The notes under the pieces were generated by a model, which worked only from the letters and a program-made list of their open reading frames with translations, ran no database searches and was not told where the DNA came from. Shown here piece by piece: positions 1 to 6,337 of a DNA stretch of 8,327 nt (positions within the stretch are counted from its first letter, which is position 1; the number at the start of each line of letters is the position of its first letter). The DNA is from Spirochaetales bacterium (GTDB lineage Bacteria > Spirochaetota > Spirochaetia > B11-G9): assembly GCA_027077185.1 (NCBI GenBank), contig JALTGJ010000332.1, positions 1-8,327 on the forward strand, read 5' to 3'. A program made the translations under genes and the position numbers.

Positions 1-1378
1 CGGATACATGTTCCTTGGAGGGGGATCCGCAGGATTCACCACAGGATACTGGTCAATTTTCTATGCTTCAGGTGATATTGGAGGCGGTGTTGTCAACCTC
101 TCAGTAATTGGACGAAGAATGAGAAAGCTTTCCAAAATTTTGGGATCTCTTACCTCAATTGAATATCTGGAACACAGATATCCACATCCTGCAACAAGGC
201 TAATAGCAGGTGGGCTGTCTGTTTTCTTTCTTTTCTTTTATATTCTGGCTCAATTCATTGCCGGAGGAAAAGGAATGGCTTTGGTAACAGGTCTCCCATA
301 CTGGGCAGCCCTGGCTATTGCAGTTGGAATTATAATGATTTATACCTTCCTGGGTGGATATTTTGCAGTTGCCTATACTGATTTCTTTCAAAGTGCTGTA
401 ATGCTTATAGGAATGGTATGGATATTTGCAGCAACCCTGAATGCTACAGGTGGTTTTACCGCGGCTAATAATGCAATTGCACAAATCGATCCCACATATC
501 TTTCAATATGGGGAAAGGGTCTAGCCCACAAAGGGGCCTGGCCTGATATTCTGGGAGCCGTCCTTATCTTTTCAGTAGGTTATATGGGTTGGCCCCACGT
601 AGTCACCCGTCACATGGCAATGAAAAGCCCAAAAACGGCCAGAATGGCTGGTGTTTATTCCACCATCTGGAATCTTTTCTTTGTTACAGCACCCTATATG
701 CTTGGTATTTTTGCAATTGTCCTTCTTCCTAATCTGGCAGATCCGGAAATGGCAATCTTTACCCTTGCCAGTGAACTCCTTCCTGCAGCTGTTACAGGAA
801 TCATAATGGCCGCTATTATGGCTGCCATTATGTCTACAGCAGATTCTATCCTTCTTCAGGTAGGGACTATTGCCTCCAGAGATATCTATCAGAGGTTTAT
901 TCATCCAAAAGCAGATGATAAACAAATGGTTCTGGTTTCAAGAATACTTATATTGGTAATAGGTGTTATAGGGTTCATTGTGGCGGTTGTCAAACCTCCT
1001 GGTATTTTTTCTATTGTAATTTTTACTACATCAGTTCTTGGAAGTGCATTTCTCCCGGCTTATGTTTGTGCTGTATGGTGGAAAAAGGCTAACACTCCAG
1101 GGGCAATTTCTTCCATGGTCGGAGGAGCGCTTGTTGCCTATTTAGCTGAAATAACTTCGTTTGTATTACCACCTATGGTAGCAGGAGTCCTTGTTTCATT
1201 CATACTGATGATATTAGTAAGTCTTGCAACTCAAAAAACTCATCCAGTTTCTGAATATATACTAAAAGCTATGGATTTGACAGCGGAAGTTGGACCTATC
1301 CCCAAGGGGATATTAACCAGTGCAGAGTTTGACCTCTCACCTGAAGCAATGGCAGTCAGAAGAAAACTCGATAAATAA
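1..1378 (+). CDS. Sodium:solute symporter (SSS family), 5'-truncated
   Basis: Inner-membrane Na+-coupled transporter of the SSS/SLC5 family (LeuT fold). The reading frame is open from base 2, so the ATG at base 8 is internal and roughly the first 70 residues, with TM1 and its share of the sodium site, lie outside the window. Counting from that ATG, many hydrophobic helices are visible. The segment YTFLGGYFAVAYTDFFQ (112-128) is typical of the PutP-like core. MAAIMSTADSILL (271-283) matches TM8 of PutP, whose Ala-x-x-Ser-Thr residues bind sodium (here A273, S276, T277). GYMGWPHVVTRHMA (191-204) corresponds to PutP's GxPHxxxRxMA region. The C-terminus ends at a normal stop followed by a terminator. 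The substrate cannot be read from sequence; the pyrimidine/purine-type genes nearby are on the other strand and only weakly suggest a nitrogenous substrate. Family assignment is firm, substrate is unknown. Confidence 0.93.
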   Translation, partial: GYMFLGGGSAGFTTGYWSIFYASGDIGGGVVNLSVIGRRMRKLSKILGSLTSIEYLEHRYPHPATRLIAGGLSVFFLFFYILAQFIAGGKGMALVTGLPYWAALAIAVGIIMIYTFLGGYFAVAYTDFFQSAVMLIGMVWIFAATLNATGGFTAANNAIAQIDPTYLSIWGKGLAHKGAWPDILGAVLIFSVGYMGWPHVVTRHMAMKSPKTARMAGVYSTIWNLFFVTAPYMLGIFAIVLLPNLADPEMAIFTLASELLPAAVTGIIMAAIMAAIMSTADSILLQVGTIASRDIYQRFIHPKADDKQMVLVSRILILVIGVIGFIVAVVKPPGIFSIVIFTTSVLGSAFLPAYVCAVWWKKANTPGAISSMVGGALVAYLAEITSFVLPPMVAGVLVSFILMILVSLATQKTHPVSEYILKAMDLTAEVGPIPKGILTSAEFDLSPEAMAVRRKLDK

Positions 1379-1399
1379 TTTGAATCTGATTTTATTATG

Positions 1400-1434
1400 C
1401 AGGAAGTCCCTACTATGAGACTTCCTGTTTTATT
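1400..1434 (+). terminator. Rho-independent terminator of the symporter gene
   Basis: A perfect 9-bp stem, CAGGAAGTC (1400-1408) with GACTTCCTG (1419-1427), encloses a 10-base loop and is followed by TTTTATT. It starts 22 bases after the symporter stop and separates it from the next plus-strand gene. Confidence 0.88.
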
Positions 1435-1458
1435 AATACAGTAATTAAGGATAAACTT

Positions 1459-1977
1459 TTGACAAATTCGATAAGTACAACAGCAAAAAAGATGGTCATT
1501 AATTCTATAAAAGGATCTCTCAGCAGCGATGAAGCAGTAACAGTTATTCAACCATTTATAGAAAACTATATCCCAAAATCCCAAAAAATGGTTTTCTATC
1601 CATACTATTGGGTATTTTTTCATTACACAGTAAATACAATAATTGGGAAAAGCAGAATAATGGAAGCATCATGCCTGGTTGATATGATAAACAATATAGC
1701 TTCAACAACCGATAGGTTTGAAAAGGAAAATACTGAGGCAATTTCAGAAAATATCCTCAAGGCAACAATCCCGAAAGAAAAAGCATTTAAATCTGCCAGA
1801 ACCTATCTTACACATGCATCTATTTTGAAGAGGAAAGCTTTATTAGTTCCCAATGTACAGGTTATACAGGAGGAGCTTATCTATAAACCCTTCTGGATTA
1901 TAAAGTGCACCAACAGAACACGGGAAAATTTCAATATTATGGTGGATGCAGTAAGCGGCAAATACCAGACACTTTAA
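1459..1977 (+). CDS. Hypothetical protein, 172 aa, with apparent internal duplication
   Basis: I do not recognise this family. The start is TTG at 1459, chosen because AAGG (1447-1450) sits 8 bases upstream; the first ATG would remove 11 residues and has no better site. No signal peptide or membrane helix is visible, so it is probably cytoplasmic. Two segments look related: 45-84 begins VFYPYYWVFFHY and later has CLVDMINNIAST; 140-171 begins LIYKPFWIIKC and later has IMVDAVSGKYQT. Each has an aromatic-Pro-aromatic strand, then a polar turn, then a hydrophobic-Val-Asp strand, a pattern reminiscent of PepSY-like or other small beta-rich folds. A helical linker (about 88-125) joins them. It is 15 bases upstream of the TPR-like membrane protein gene and probably co-transcribed with it. 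Real gene on the strength of the RBS, length and operon spacing; function unknown. Confidence 0.8.
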   Translation: MTNSISTTAKKMVINSIKGSLSSDEAVTVIQPFIENYIPKSQKMVFYPYYWVFFHYTVNTIIGKSRIMEASCLVDMINNIASTTDRFEKENTEAISENILKATIPKEKAFKSARTYLTHASILKRKALLVPNVQVIQEELIYKPFWIIKCTNRTRENFNIMVDAVSGKYQTL

Positions 1978-1992
1978 ATTAAGGACAATTAT

Positions 1993-2772
1993 ATGCGCTA
2001 TATTCTATTTTTACCCGGAGCAATCTTCCTCCTTGTTATTTTTTTCCGAGTGGTTCTTCCACTTATAAAGAATCCTGCCTGGAAACGCCTGATTGACGAT
2101 GCCCGCTATGAAAGGAGCAAGAAAAATTCTGAAAAATCTGATCTTCTCCTCAATAAGGCGATAAAGAAATCCCCTTCAACAGGACAGGTTTATCTTGAAT
2201 ATTTTCTAAATTACTCTGATTCGGCAGACCTGCAGCAACGTTTTACGTTACTTCTTAAAGGATATAAAAACACTAAAGATATTGTCTTAGGTTTTTTTAT
2301 AGGCAATACCTACCTCGAAGAGGGAGAGTATATAAAGGCCCTCCATTTTCTTGAACAAAAAGAAATTGTTGATTACATGAAAGTCAAACACATCCCCCTC
2401 CTCGCTCAACTCTATTACGAAGAAGGAGAGTATAAAAAGGCGTCCTTTGAATATGAGCAATTCTACAGAACTGTTTTTAATGATGATCGGCCGCTCAACG
2501 AATTACTCTCTGAACAGGGTGCTTCTGAACTCATACTATATGCTTTAATAAGACATGATTCAGGTGAAGACTGGAAATCAATAATGTCACTCATTCCAAA
2601 ATCGAGCATTCATATTGAGTCAAGCTGGCAGGATTACCTGGATCAGTTGCAAAACAAATTAAAAGAATTAAAACCAGCCCTTACCGGTATAAACGGTAAT
2701 CCAGGTGAATTTAATCGCAAAAGAAAACTATACTATACTTCAAGAATTAATTTAATCCAGTCATGGCTGTAA
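1993..2772 (+). CDS. Membrane-anchored TPR-like protein, 259 aa
   Basis: Starts at ATG 1993 with AAGGA (1981-1985) 7 bases upstream. Residues 3-25 form one hydrophobic helix with positive charges following (K26, K31, R32), which suggests an N-in anchor or uncleaved signal. After it come helix pairs resembling tetratricopeptide repeats: about 97-122, containing NTYLEEGEYIKALHFLE, and 132-158, containing AQLYYEEGEYKKASFEYEQ, with a weaker one at 47-72. TPR domains bind partner proteins, so a scaffolding role at the membrane is plausible but is inferred only from the fold. Segment 163-225 is helical and less repeat-like; the tail is basic (NRKRK). It directly follows the 172-aa gene, its likely partner. 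Its last 12 bases overlap the 3' end of the minus-strand allH gene, and no terminator is visible beyond the stop. Confidence 0.82.
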   Translation: MRYILFLPGAIFLLVIFFRVVLPLIKNPAWKRLIDDARYERSKKNSEKSDLLLNKAIKKSPSTGQVYLEYFLNYSDSADLQQRFTLLLKGYKNTKDIVLGFFIGNTYLEEGEYIKALHFLEQKEIVDYMKVKHIPLLAQLYYEEGEYKKASFEYEQFYRTVFNDDRPLNELLSEQGASELILYALIRHDSGEDWKSIMSLIPKSSIHIESSWQDYLDQLQNKLKELKPALTGINGNPGEFNRKRKLYYTSRINLIQSWL

Positions 2773-3594
2773 TTCCCTGCTTGCCTCATCTGCCCATAAA
2801 AAACCGGTTAAAGCATCGCTTCCGGATGTAGAACCATGTATAACAGCCTTAGCAACAACTTCATCCGGCAGTAATTCCCTTCTTAAAATTGATTCAGCAA
2901 ATTGTTTAAGATAGAAGGGAAAAGAACCTCGGAGGGCAAGGCTAAGCAGAGTTCGACCGCCATCAGTAGTTCCCGAAAGCTTAGTAGTTATGCTCTCTCT
3001 GTTAATCAGGTTAATTCCTGAAATTGTTTCATACAGCATTACCCCTGCCAAAAAGTCATCCCCCGACGGGGTAAATCCAATGCCCATTCCAACAAGAAAA
3101 CTTAAATCAATCTCATAGGCACCTTGCTCTTCTGATTTTTCTATTGCATTTCTAATCATTTTCCCTGCAGCATTGGAATAAATATTCCCTTTCTTTTTTG
3201 TAACAAGAGGAGACAAGCCTTCTTCTTTAGCAAAAATAATAAAAGATTTGAGTAACTGATTAGTATCTATAGGCAATTTGGTATTTTCACAAAAAACAGT
3301 ACCGTTCCACAAAGATGATCTGGCTAAATCAATAATTAAATTAGAAAAAATTATCTTTTTATTTTCCCAAACAAAGGAACCTTTAGCCTCAACACAGTTC
3401 AGTAATAATTTAAAATTAGAAAAAACAAGTCCAAAATCAGACATTTGATTCTGATTATTCACAATTGAGATCAGGTACCCTGAGGGATGCAGCAGATTTA
3501 CAGCCTTTGAATAGATTGAATTTACCGTTCCTTCCCAGGATTCTTCAGGAATAGAGGCCCCAGTAAGATCCGCATAATATATTCTCTTAATCAT
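2761..3594 (-). CDS. allH: AllH / DUF2877 family protein (oxamate carbamoyltransferase subunit type)
   Basis: 277 aa, close to the usual length of DUF2877 proteins (E. coli YlbF/AllH). The family fingerprint is present: GMGIGFTPSGDDFLAG at 169-184 and HGSTSGSDALTGF at 253-265, with an N-terminal VNSIYSKAVNLLHPSGYLISI (23-43) also typical. AllH has been linked with AllF (FdrA) and AllG to oxamate carbamoyltransferase, which splits oxalurate with phosphate to oxamate and carbamoyl phosphate late in anaerobic allantoin use; carbamate kinase then yields ATP. None of those partners is in the window, so AllH is either separated from them or has another role here. The start ATG at 3594 has only a weak SD (GAG about 10 bases upstream), but the N-terminus aligns with the family pattern as I know it. 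The 3' end overlaps the convergent TPR-like gene by 12 bases. Family firm; reaction inferred. Confidence 0.86.
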   Translation of the reverse strand: MIKRIYYADLTGASIPEESWEGTVNSIYSKAVNLLHPSGYLISIVNNQNQMSDFGLVFSNFKLLLNCVEAKGSFVWENKKIIFSNLIIDLARSSLWNGTVFCENTKLPIDTNQLLKSFIIFAKEEGLSPLVTKKKGNIYSNAAGKMIRNAIEKSEEQGAYEIDLSFLVGMGIGFTPSGDDFLAGVMLYETISGINLINRESITTKLSGTTDGGRTLLSLALRGSFPFYLKQFAESILRRELLPDEVVAKAVIHGSTSGSDALTGFLWADEASRELQP

Positions 3595-3681
3595 TTTATA
3601 TAACTCTGATTCTGATATTACAAAGTGTAACTTCGAATTATCCTAATAGCAAGAATTGTAAAAAGTACAGGTAAAGCTTTT

Positions 3682-4131
3682 TTAATTCAGAAACAACTCT
3701 CTTATGGCCTTTGACCATTTTTCAGGATATGGTATCCGGAAGGCTGCTCTTTCATGAGCACCGTCATCGGTAATAAAATTAAAAGCGACTACGTTCCCAT
3801 ACATATTTTTACCATTAAAATCATCTGTAACATTTATTGAAGAGAACTGTGATCCCTTAATAAATATTTCCCTTTTTAAAAACCTGGAACAATAGTAAAG
3901 CCCTTCACTGGAGAGACCCAGAACACCCATACTGTTAAAAGGAATTCTTAGATCAGATTCCAAACCATAATAATGAACATTAAATCCACTAAGAAGTATC
4001 TGACCTTCTCCAAGACGCCTTCTTAAACGCCTGGATTCCATATTTTTAACAAATGCAAGTAAAAAAATTACTCCCATGAACAACCCCCCAACAATGAGGG
4101 TATTTATATTTCCACTATCCAGTATATTCAT
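3682..4131 (-). CDS. Small membrane-anchored protein with PH-like C-terminal domain, 149 aa
   Basis: Unassigned protein. Residues 11-28 form one transmembrane helix, followed by a strongly basic stretch (ESRRLRRRLGEG, 32-43) that fixes the C-terminal part in the cytoplasm. Residues 44-149 look beta-rich with a final helix (EKWSKAIRELFLN): LRIPFNSMGVLGLSSEGLYYCS, then REIFIKGSQFSSINV, then VVAFNFITDDG. That order of strands plus a C-terminal helix resembles bacterial PH-like/GRAM-type membrane-surface domains; this is fold-level impression only. The ATG overlaps the stop of the preceding gene as ATGA (4131-4128), a classic sign of translational coupling, so the two products likely act together. 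No independent ribosome-binding site is obvious. Confidence 0.8.
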   Translation of the reverse strand: MNILDSGNINTLIVGGLFMGVIFLLAFVKNMESRRLRRRLGEGQILLSGFNVHYYGLESDLRIPFNSMGVLGLSSEGLYYCSRFLKREIFIKGSQFSSINVTDDFNGKNMYGNVVAFNFITDDGAHERAAFRIPYPEKWSKAIRELFLN

Positions 4132-4505
4132 TTCATTTTAGAGATATATCTGCTTACTTTTTGCTTTAACAGAACACGGGACACCTTGCCGGCACCCATT
4201 TCGTCAAGAAAAGATTCTGCAATATCTTCATTACTCCTGTTTTGTTTTTTTAAAGCCATTATATGAGATGAGTTTCTTTCCAGAATAGCTTTAATGGAAT
4301 TCTGATCACTTCCCCTAATCATCATCATAGATATTATTGCAATAATAACAGACAGTGCCACAGTAACAGTAATATCATAGGAAGTATCTTTTATTAAAAG
4401 CCGGAGAAAAGAATTCGGATTACCTGCGTTAAAAATAAGATAAAAATCCATAACCATAAGAAAAGCTAATACAAAATATAGAATTTTACGCATCAATGCA
4501 GACAT
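4128..4505 (-). CDS. Small two-helix membrane protein, 125 aa
   Basis: Unassigned protein. The ATG at 4505 is supported by GGAGGG (4511-4516) 5 bases upstream. Hydrophobic helices at about 7-26 and 45-64 bracket a short loop. The rest (65-125) is charged and helical: SNEDIAESFLDEMGAGKVSR then VLLKQKVSRYISKMK. The positive-inside rule (R6, K7 at the N-terminus; basic C-terminal tail) puts both ends in the cytoplasm. It overlaps the downstream 149-aa gene by four bases (ATGA), and a strong terminator lies upstream at 4551-4588, so the pair must be transcribed from their own promoter or by readthrough. The gap of about 45 bases between that terminator and the start shows no convincing -35/-10 pair. 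Confidence 0.8.
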   Translation of the reverse strand: MSALMRKILYFVLAFLMVMDFYLIFNAGNPNSFLRLLIKDTSYDITVTVALSVIIAIISMMMIRGSDQNSIKAILERNSSHIMALKKQNRSNEDIAESFLDEMGAGKVSRVLLKQKVSRYISKMK

Positions 4506-4550
4506 CTACACCCTCCAGGTTCTGTTCTGACTATTTTAAAAATATGCAAT

Positions 4551-4588
4551 AAAAAAAGATATGAGACAGTGCATACTGCCTCATATCT
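4551..4588 (-). terminator. Strong Rho-independent terminator of the NCS2 permease gene
   Basis: On the minus strand AGATATGAGGCAGT (4588-4575) pairs with ACTGTCTCATATCT (4570-4557): 14 bp with one G-U pair and an ATGC loop, followed by a run of seven Ts. It starts about 29 bases after the permease stop and ends that transcript before the 125-aa gene. Confidence 0.93.
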
Positions 4589-4617
4589 AATAAATTATCA
4601 AGATGAAAGTTAAAAAC

Positions 4618-6135
4618 TTATGATTTTAAAGTTAACTCTTCACCTATAGCCATCTTAGCCCATCTGGCTTCTGCTTCAACCCATGCTTCATCGCTGGCTT
4701 CATTATCCCAGTATTCAAGTCCACGTTCTTTACGTGTTGCACCAGGAAGTAAATTATCAAGAAAAATTGCAATTATTGCAGTTACAGCCATTCCTGTTGT
4801 AAGAATAGTCTGAAGAATGCTTCCAAGTACACCAGCAACCTGACCGGCACCAGACCAGTCAATTGCATTTGAACTGAAATGTGCAGGAAAACTTAGACCT
4901 GCAAAAAAAGCAAGACCAACAATAAAAAGGTTTCGGGAGTTGTTAAGATTTACAAACTGCAGATTGGAAAGTCCAACAGCAGCAATAAGACCAAACATAC
5001 CAACAAACATAGCACCAATTACAGGCTGTGGTAATGTTGATAAAGCTGCACCAAATTTAGCAAACATAGGAAGAATTAACATAATTACAGCACCTGCTCT
5101 AATTACACGACGACTTGCTACATGAGTAAGACCAATGGAACCAATATTTTCTGAATAAGAAGTTGTACCATTTCCAGTCTGAAAAAGAGATGCTATAAAA
5201 CAACCCAGACCCTCAGCACCAAGACCTCTGGAGATCATTTTTGCTGTAGGAACAGGAGCTTCTGCCATTCTTGCACATGCATAGTAATCACCAATTGATT
5301 CAACCATAGAACCAAGATAACCGGCAAGCATACCAAGAGATCCGGCAAGAGTAATTGCATTAAGTTCAGGGAATCCCCATTTAAAAGGAAGAGCAGGTCT
5401 TAAAGAAAACCATGGTGATGCCTGAATTATGCTTATACCTTTTGTAAGGTTAGCAGCATTATCTGCAGGAATCCATCCGGCAAATGTTCCAATTAAAGCA
5501 GCAATCCATCCGGTTAATATTGCAAGCAATACAGGAAAAAGTAAAAATACTTTTGATTTTCTTGCAAAAACCTGTGAATAAAGTATAAGAGCCACAAGAG
5601 TAAGAAGAGAAATTGTCCAGTTACCAGCCATCCATGGAGCACCTATTCCATACAAAGCAAGTCCGATCATTGCAATAGTAGGAGCAATAACCAGAGGACT
5701 GATTGCCTTCTTAATTAAACCCATAAGTCCTGAATAACCAAGAATAATCTCAAAGACAGATGCAAACATAACTGCAGCACTTACCTGCTGAATCATAACC
5801 TGCCATCCAAGATTTTTAGCTGCAACCATACCAACTATTGCAAACATAGGACCTAAAAATGAGAAAGTACCACCCTGAACAATCGGCAGCCTGTTCCCTA
5901 GAGGGGACTGCTGTAGAAGGGTTGTTATTCCAGATACAAAGAACATTGTAGATATAAGTAATGCCAACTGTTCCTGAGGCATTTTCATTGCTCCACCTAC
6001 AATAAAGGGAATCAGTACAGTAGCACCAAACATTGTAAGGTACTGCTGAAGACCTAGAAGAAAAGCAAGACCCATTTTTGGTCTACTTCCCATTGGATAG
6101 ATTACCCATCCACTGTTTTTTTCGTTTTCGCTCAT
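4618..6135 (-). CDS. NCS2 family nucleobase permease (xanthine/uracil/urate type)
   Basis: Polytopic inner-membrane permease of the nucleobase-ascorbate (NCS2/NAT) family, importing a purine or pyrimidine base, normally with protons or sodium. Residues count from the ATG at 6135 (505 aa). TM1 has LGLQQYLTMFGATVLIP (28-44). TM8 has MVESIGDYYACAR (277-289), with E279 at the position of UraA Glu241. TM10 has QTGNGTTSYSENIGSIGLTHV (319-339), with E329 matching UraA Glu290. These glutamates contact the base in UraA. The GNGTTS and ESIGDYYACAR motifs resemble the plant/animal NAT branch more than UraA or PbuX. The start is the ATG after GGAGG (6140-6144); an upstream in-frame GTG at 6183 lies inside a predicted RNA hairpin and has no SD. 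The soluble tail is acidic. The neighbouring amidohydrolase gene lies 202 bases upstream on the same strand. Family very sure; substrate inferred. Confidence 0.95.
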   Translation of the reverse strand: MSENEKNSGWVIYPMGSRPKMGLAFLLGLQQYLTMFGATVLIPFIVGGAMKMPQEQLALLISTMFFVSGITTLLQQSPLGNRLPIVQGGTFSFLGPMFAIVGMVAAKNLGWQVMIQQVSAAVMFASVFEIILGYSGLMGLIKKAISPLVIAPTIAMIGLALYGIGAPWMAGNWTISLLTLVALILYSQVFARKSKVFLLFPVLLAILTGWIAALIGTFAGWIPADNAANLTKGISIIQASPWFSLRPALPFKWGFPELNAITLAGSLGMLAGYLGSMVESIGDYYACARMAEAPVPTAKMISRGLGAEGLGCFIASLFQTGNGTTSYSENIGSIGLTHVASRRVIRAGAVIMLILPMFAKFGAALSTLPQPVIGAMFVGMFGLIAAVGLSNLQFVNLNNSRNLFIVGLAFFAGLSFPAHFSSNAIDWSGAGQVAGVLGSILQTILTTGMAVTAIIAIFLDNLLPGATRKERGLEYWDNEASDEAWVEAEARWAKMAIGEELTLKS

Positions 6136-6139
6136 ATTT

Positions 6140-6144
6140 CCTCC
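6140..6144 (-). promoter_or_regulatory. Ribosome-binding site of the NCS2 permease
   Basis: GGAGG, four bases before the ATG at 6135-6133. It decides the start: the upstream GTG that would add 16 residues lacks any such site. It lies only eight bases downstream of the structured leader at 6153-6194, so folding of that leader could affect ribosome access. Confidence 0.85.
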
Positions 6145-6152
6145 ATATATTA

Positions 6153-6194
6153 TCGGGCAGCAGCTTTTGTGTAACACACCCACTACTGTCCCGA
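6153..6194 (-). ncRNA. Structured two-helix leader of the permease, candidate purine (NMT1/xanthine-like) riboswitch
   Basis: On the minus strand TCGGGACAGTAG (6194-6183) pairs with CTGCTGCCCGA (6163-6153), giving 11 pairs with one bulged A and one G-U. Inside is a second small helix, GTGT/ACAC around a 3-base loop, flanked by asymmetric single strands: TGG on the 5' side and AAAAG on the 3' side. A two-helix RNA with an internal loop, directly ahead of the SD of a nucleobase permease, matches the general design and gene setting of the NMT1 xanthine/urate riboswitch class. I could not compare it with the covariance model, so the class is an inference. It could instead be a plain translational hairpin. 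Confidence 0.5.
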
Positions 6195-6308
6195 AATTAC
6201 CATTTTTTTTTAATAACGCTTAAAAAAACTCTTTAGGTTATTTGGAAAGTTTATCAATCCGGTTCCTTCCCTATTAGCCTAAAGCCTATCTACCTTCCCA
6301 AGGCTGCT

Positions 6309-6331
6309 GAGTAGCTGCGAAGCAGCGTATC
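6309..6331. repeat. REP-like palindrome abutting the amidohydrolase stop codon
   Basis: Symmetric hairpin: GA (6309-6310), GTA bulge, GCTGC (6314-6318), GAA loop, GCAGC (6322-6326), GTA bulge, TC (6330-6331). It ends seven bases past the amidohydrolase stop codon (6340-6338). The GCTGC arm is also repeated at 6303-6307. The layout (short GC stem, three-base tip, symmetric internal loop) is typical of dispersed REP elements. There is no T-run, so it is not a normal terminator, though it could stabilise the mRNA 3' end. Confidence 0.6.
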
Positions 6332-6337
6332 GAAGCA

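Noticed and set aside
200..1741. Minus-strand ORFs of 61-127 aa opposite the symporter and the 172-aa gene
   Set aside because: Cys/Ser/Asn-rich nonsense compositions typical of antisense frames; no RBS.
6136..6183. GTG start at 6183 adding 16 residues to the NCS2 permease
   Set aside because: It has no SD, lies within the predicted leader helix, and the extra residues (LHKSCCPII) look like translated RNA structure. The ATG at 6135 has GGAGG just upstream.
6205..6260. AT-rich hairpin with a T-run considered as a terminator for the amidohydrolase
   Set aside because: The AAACTTT/AAAG-AG-TTT pairing is weak and bulged; the following T-run alone is not enough to call it.
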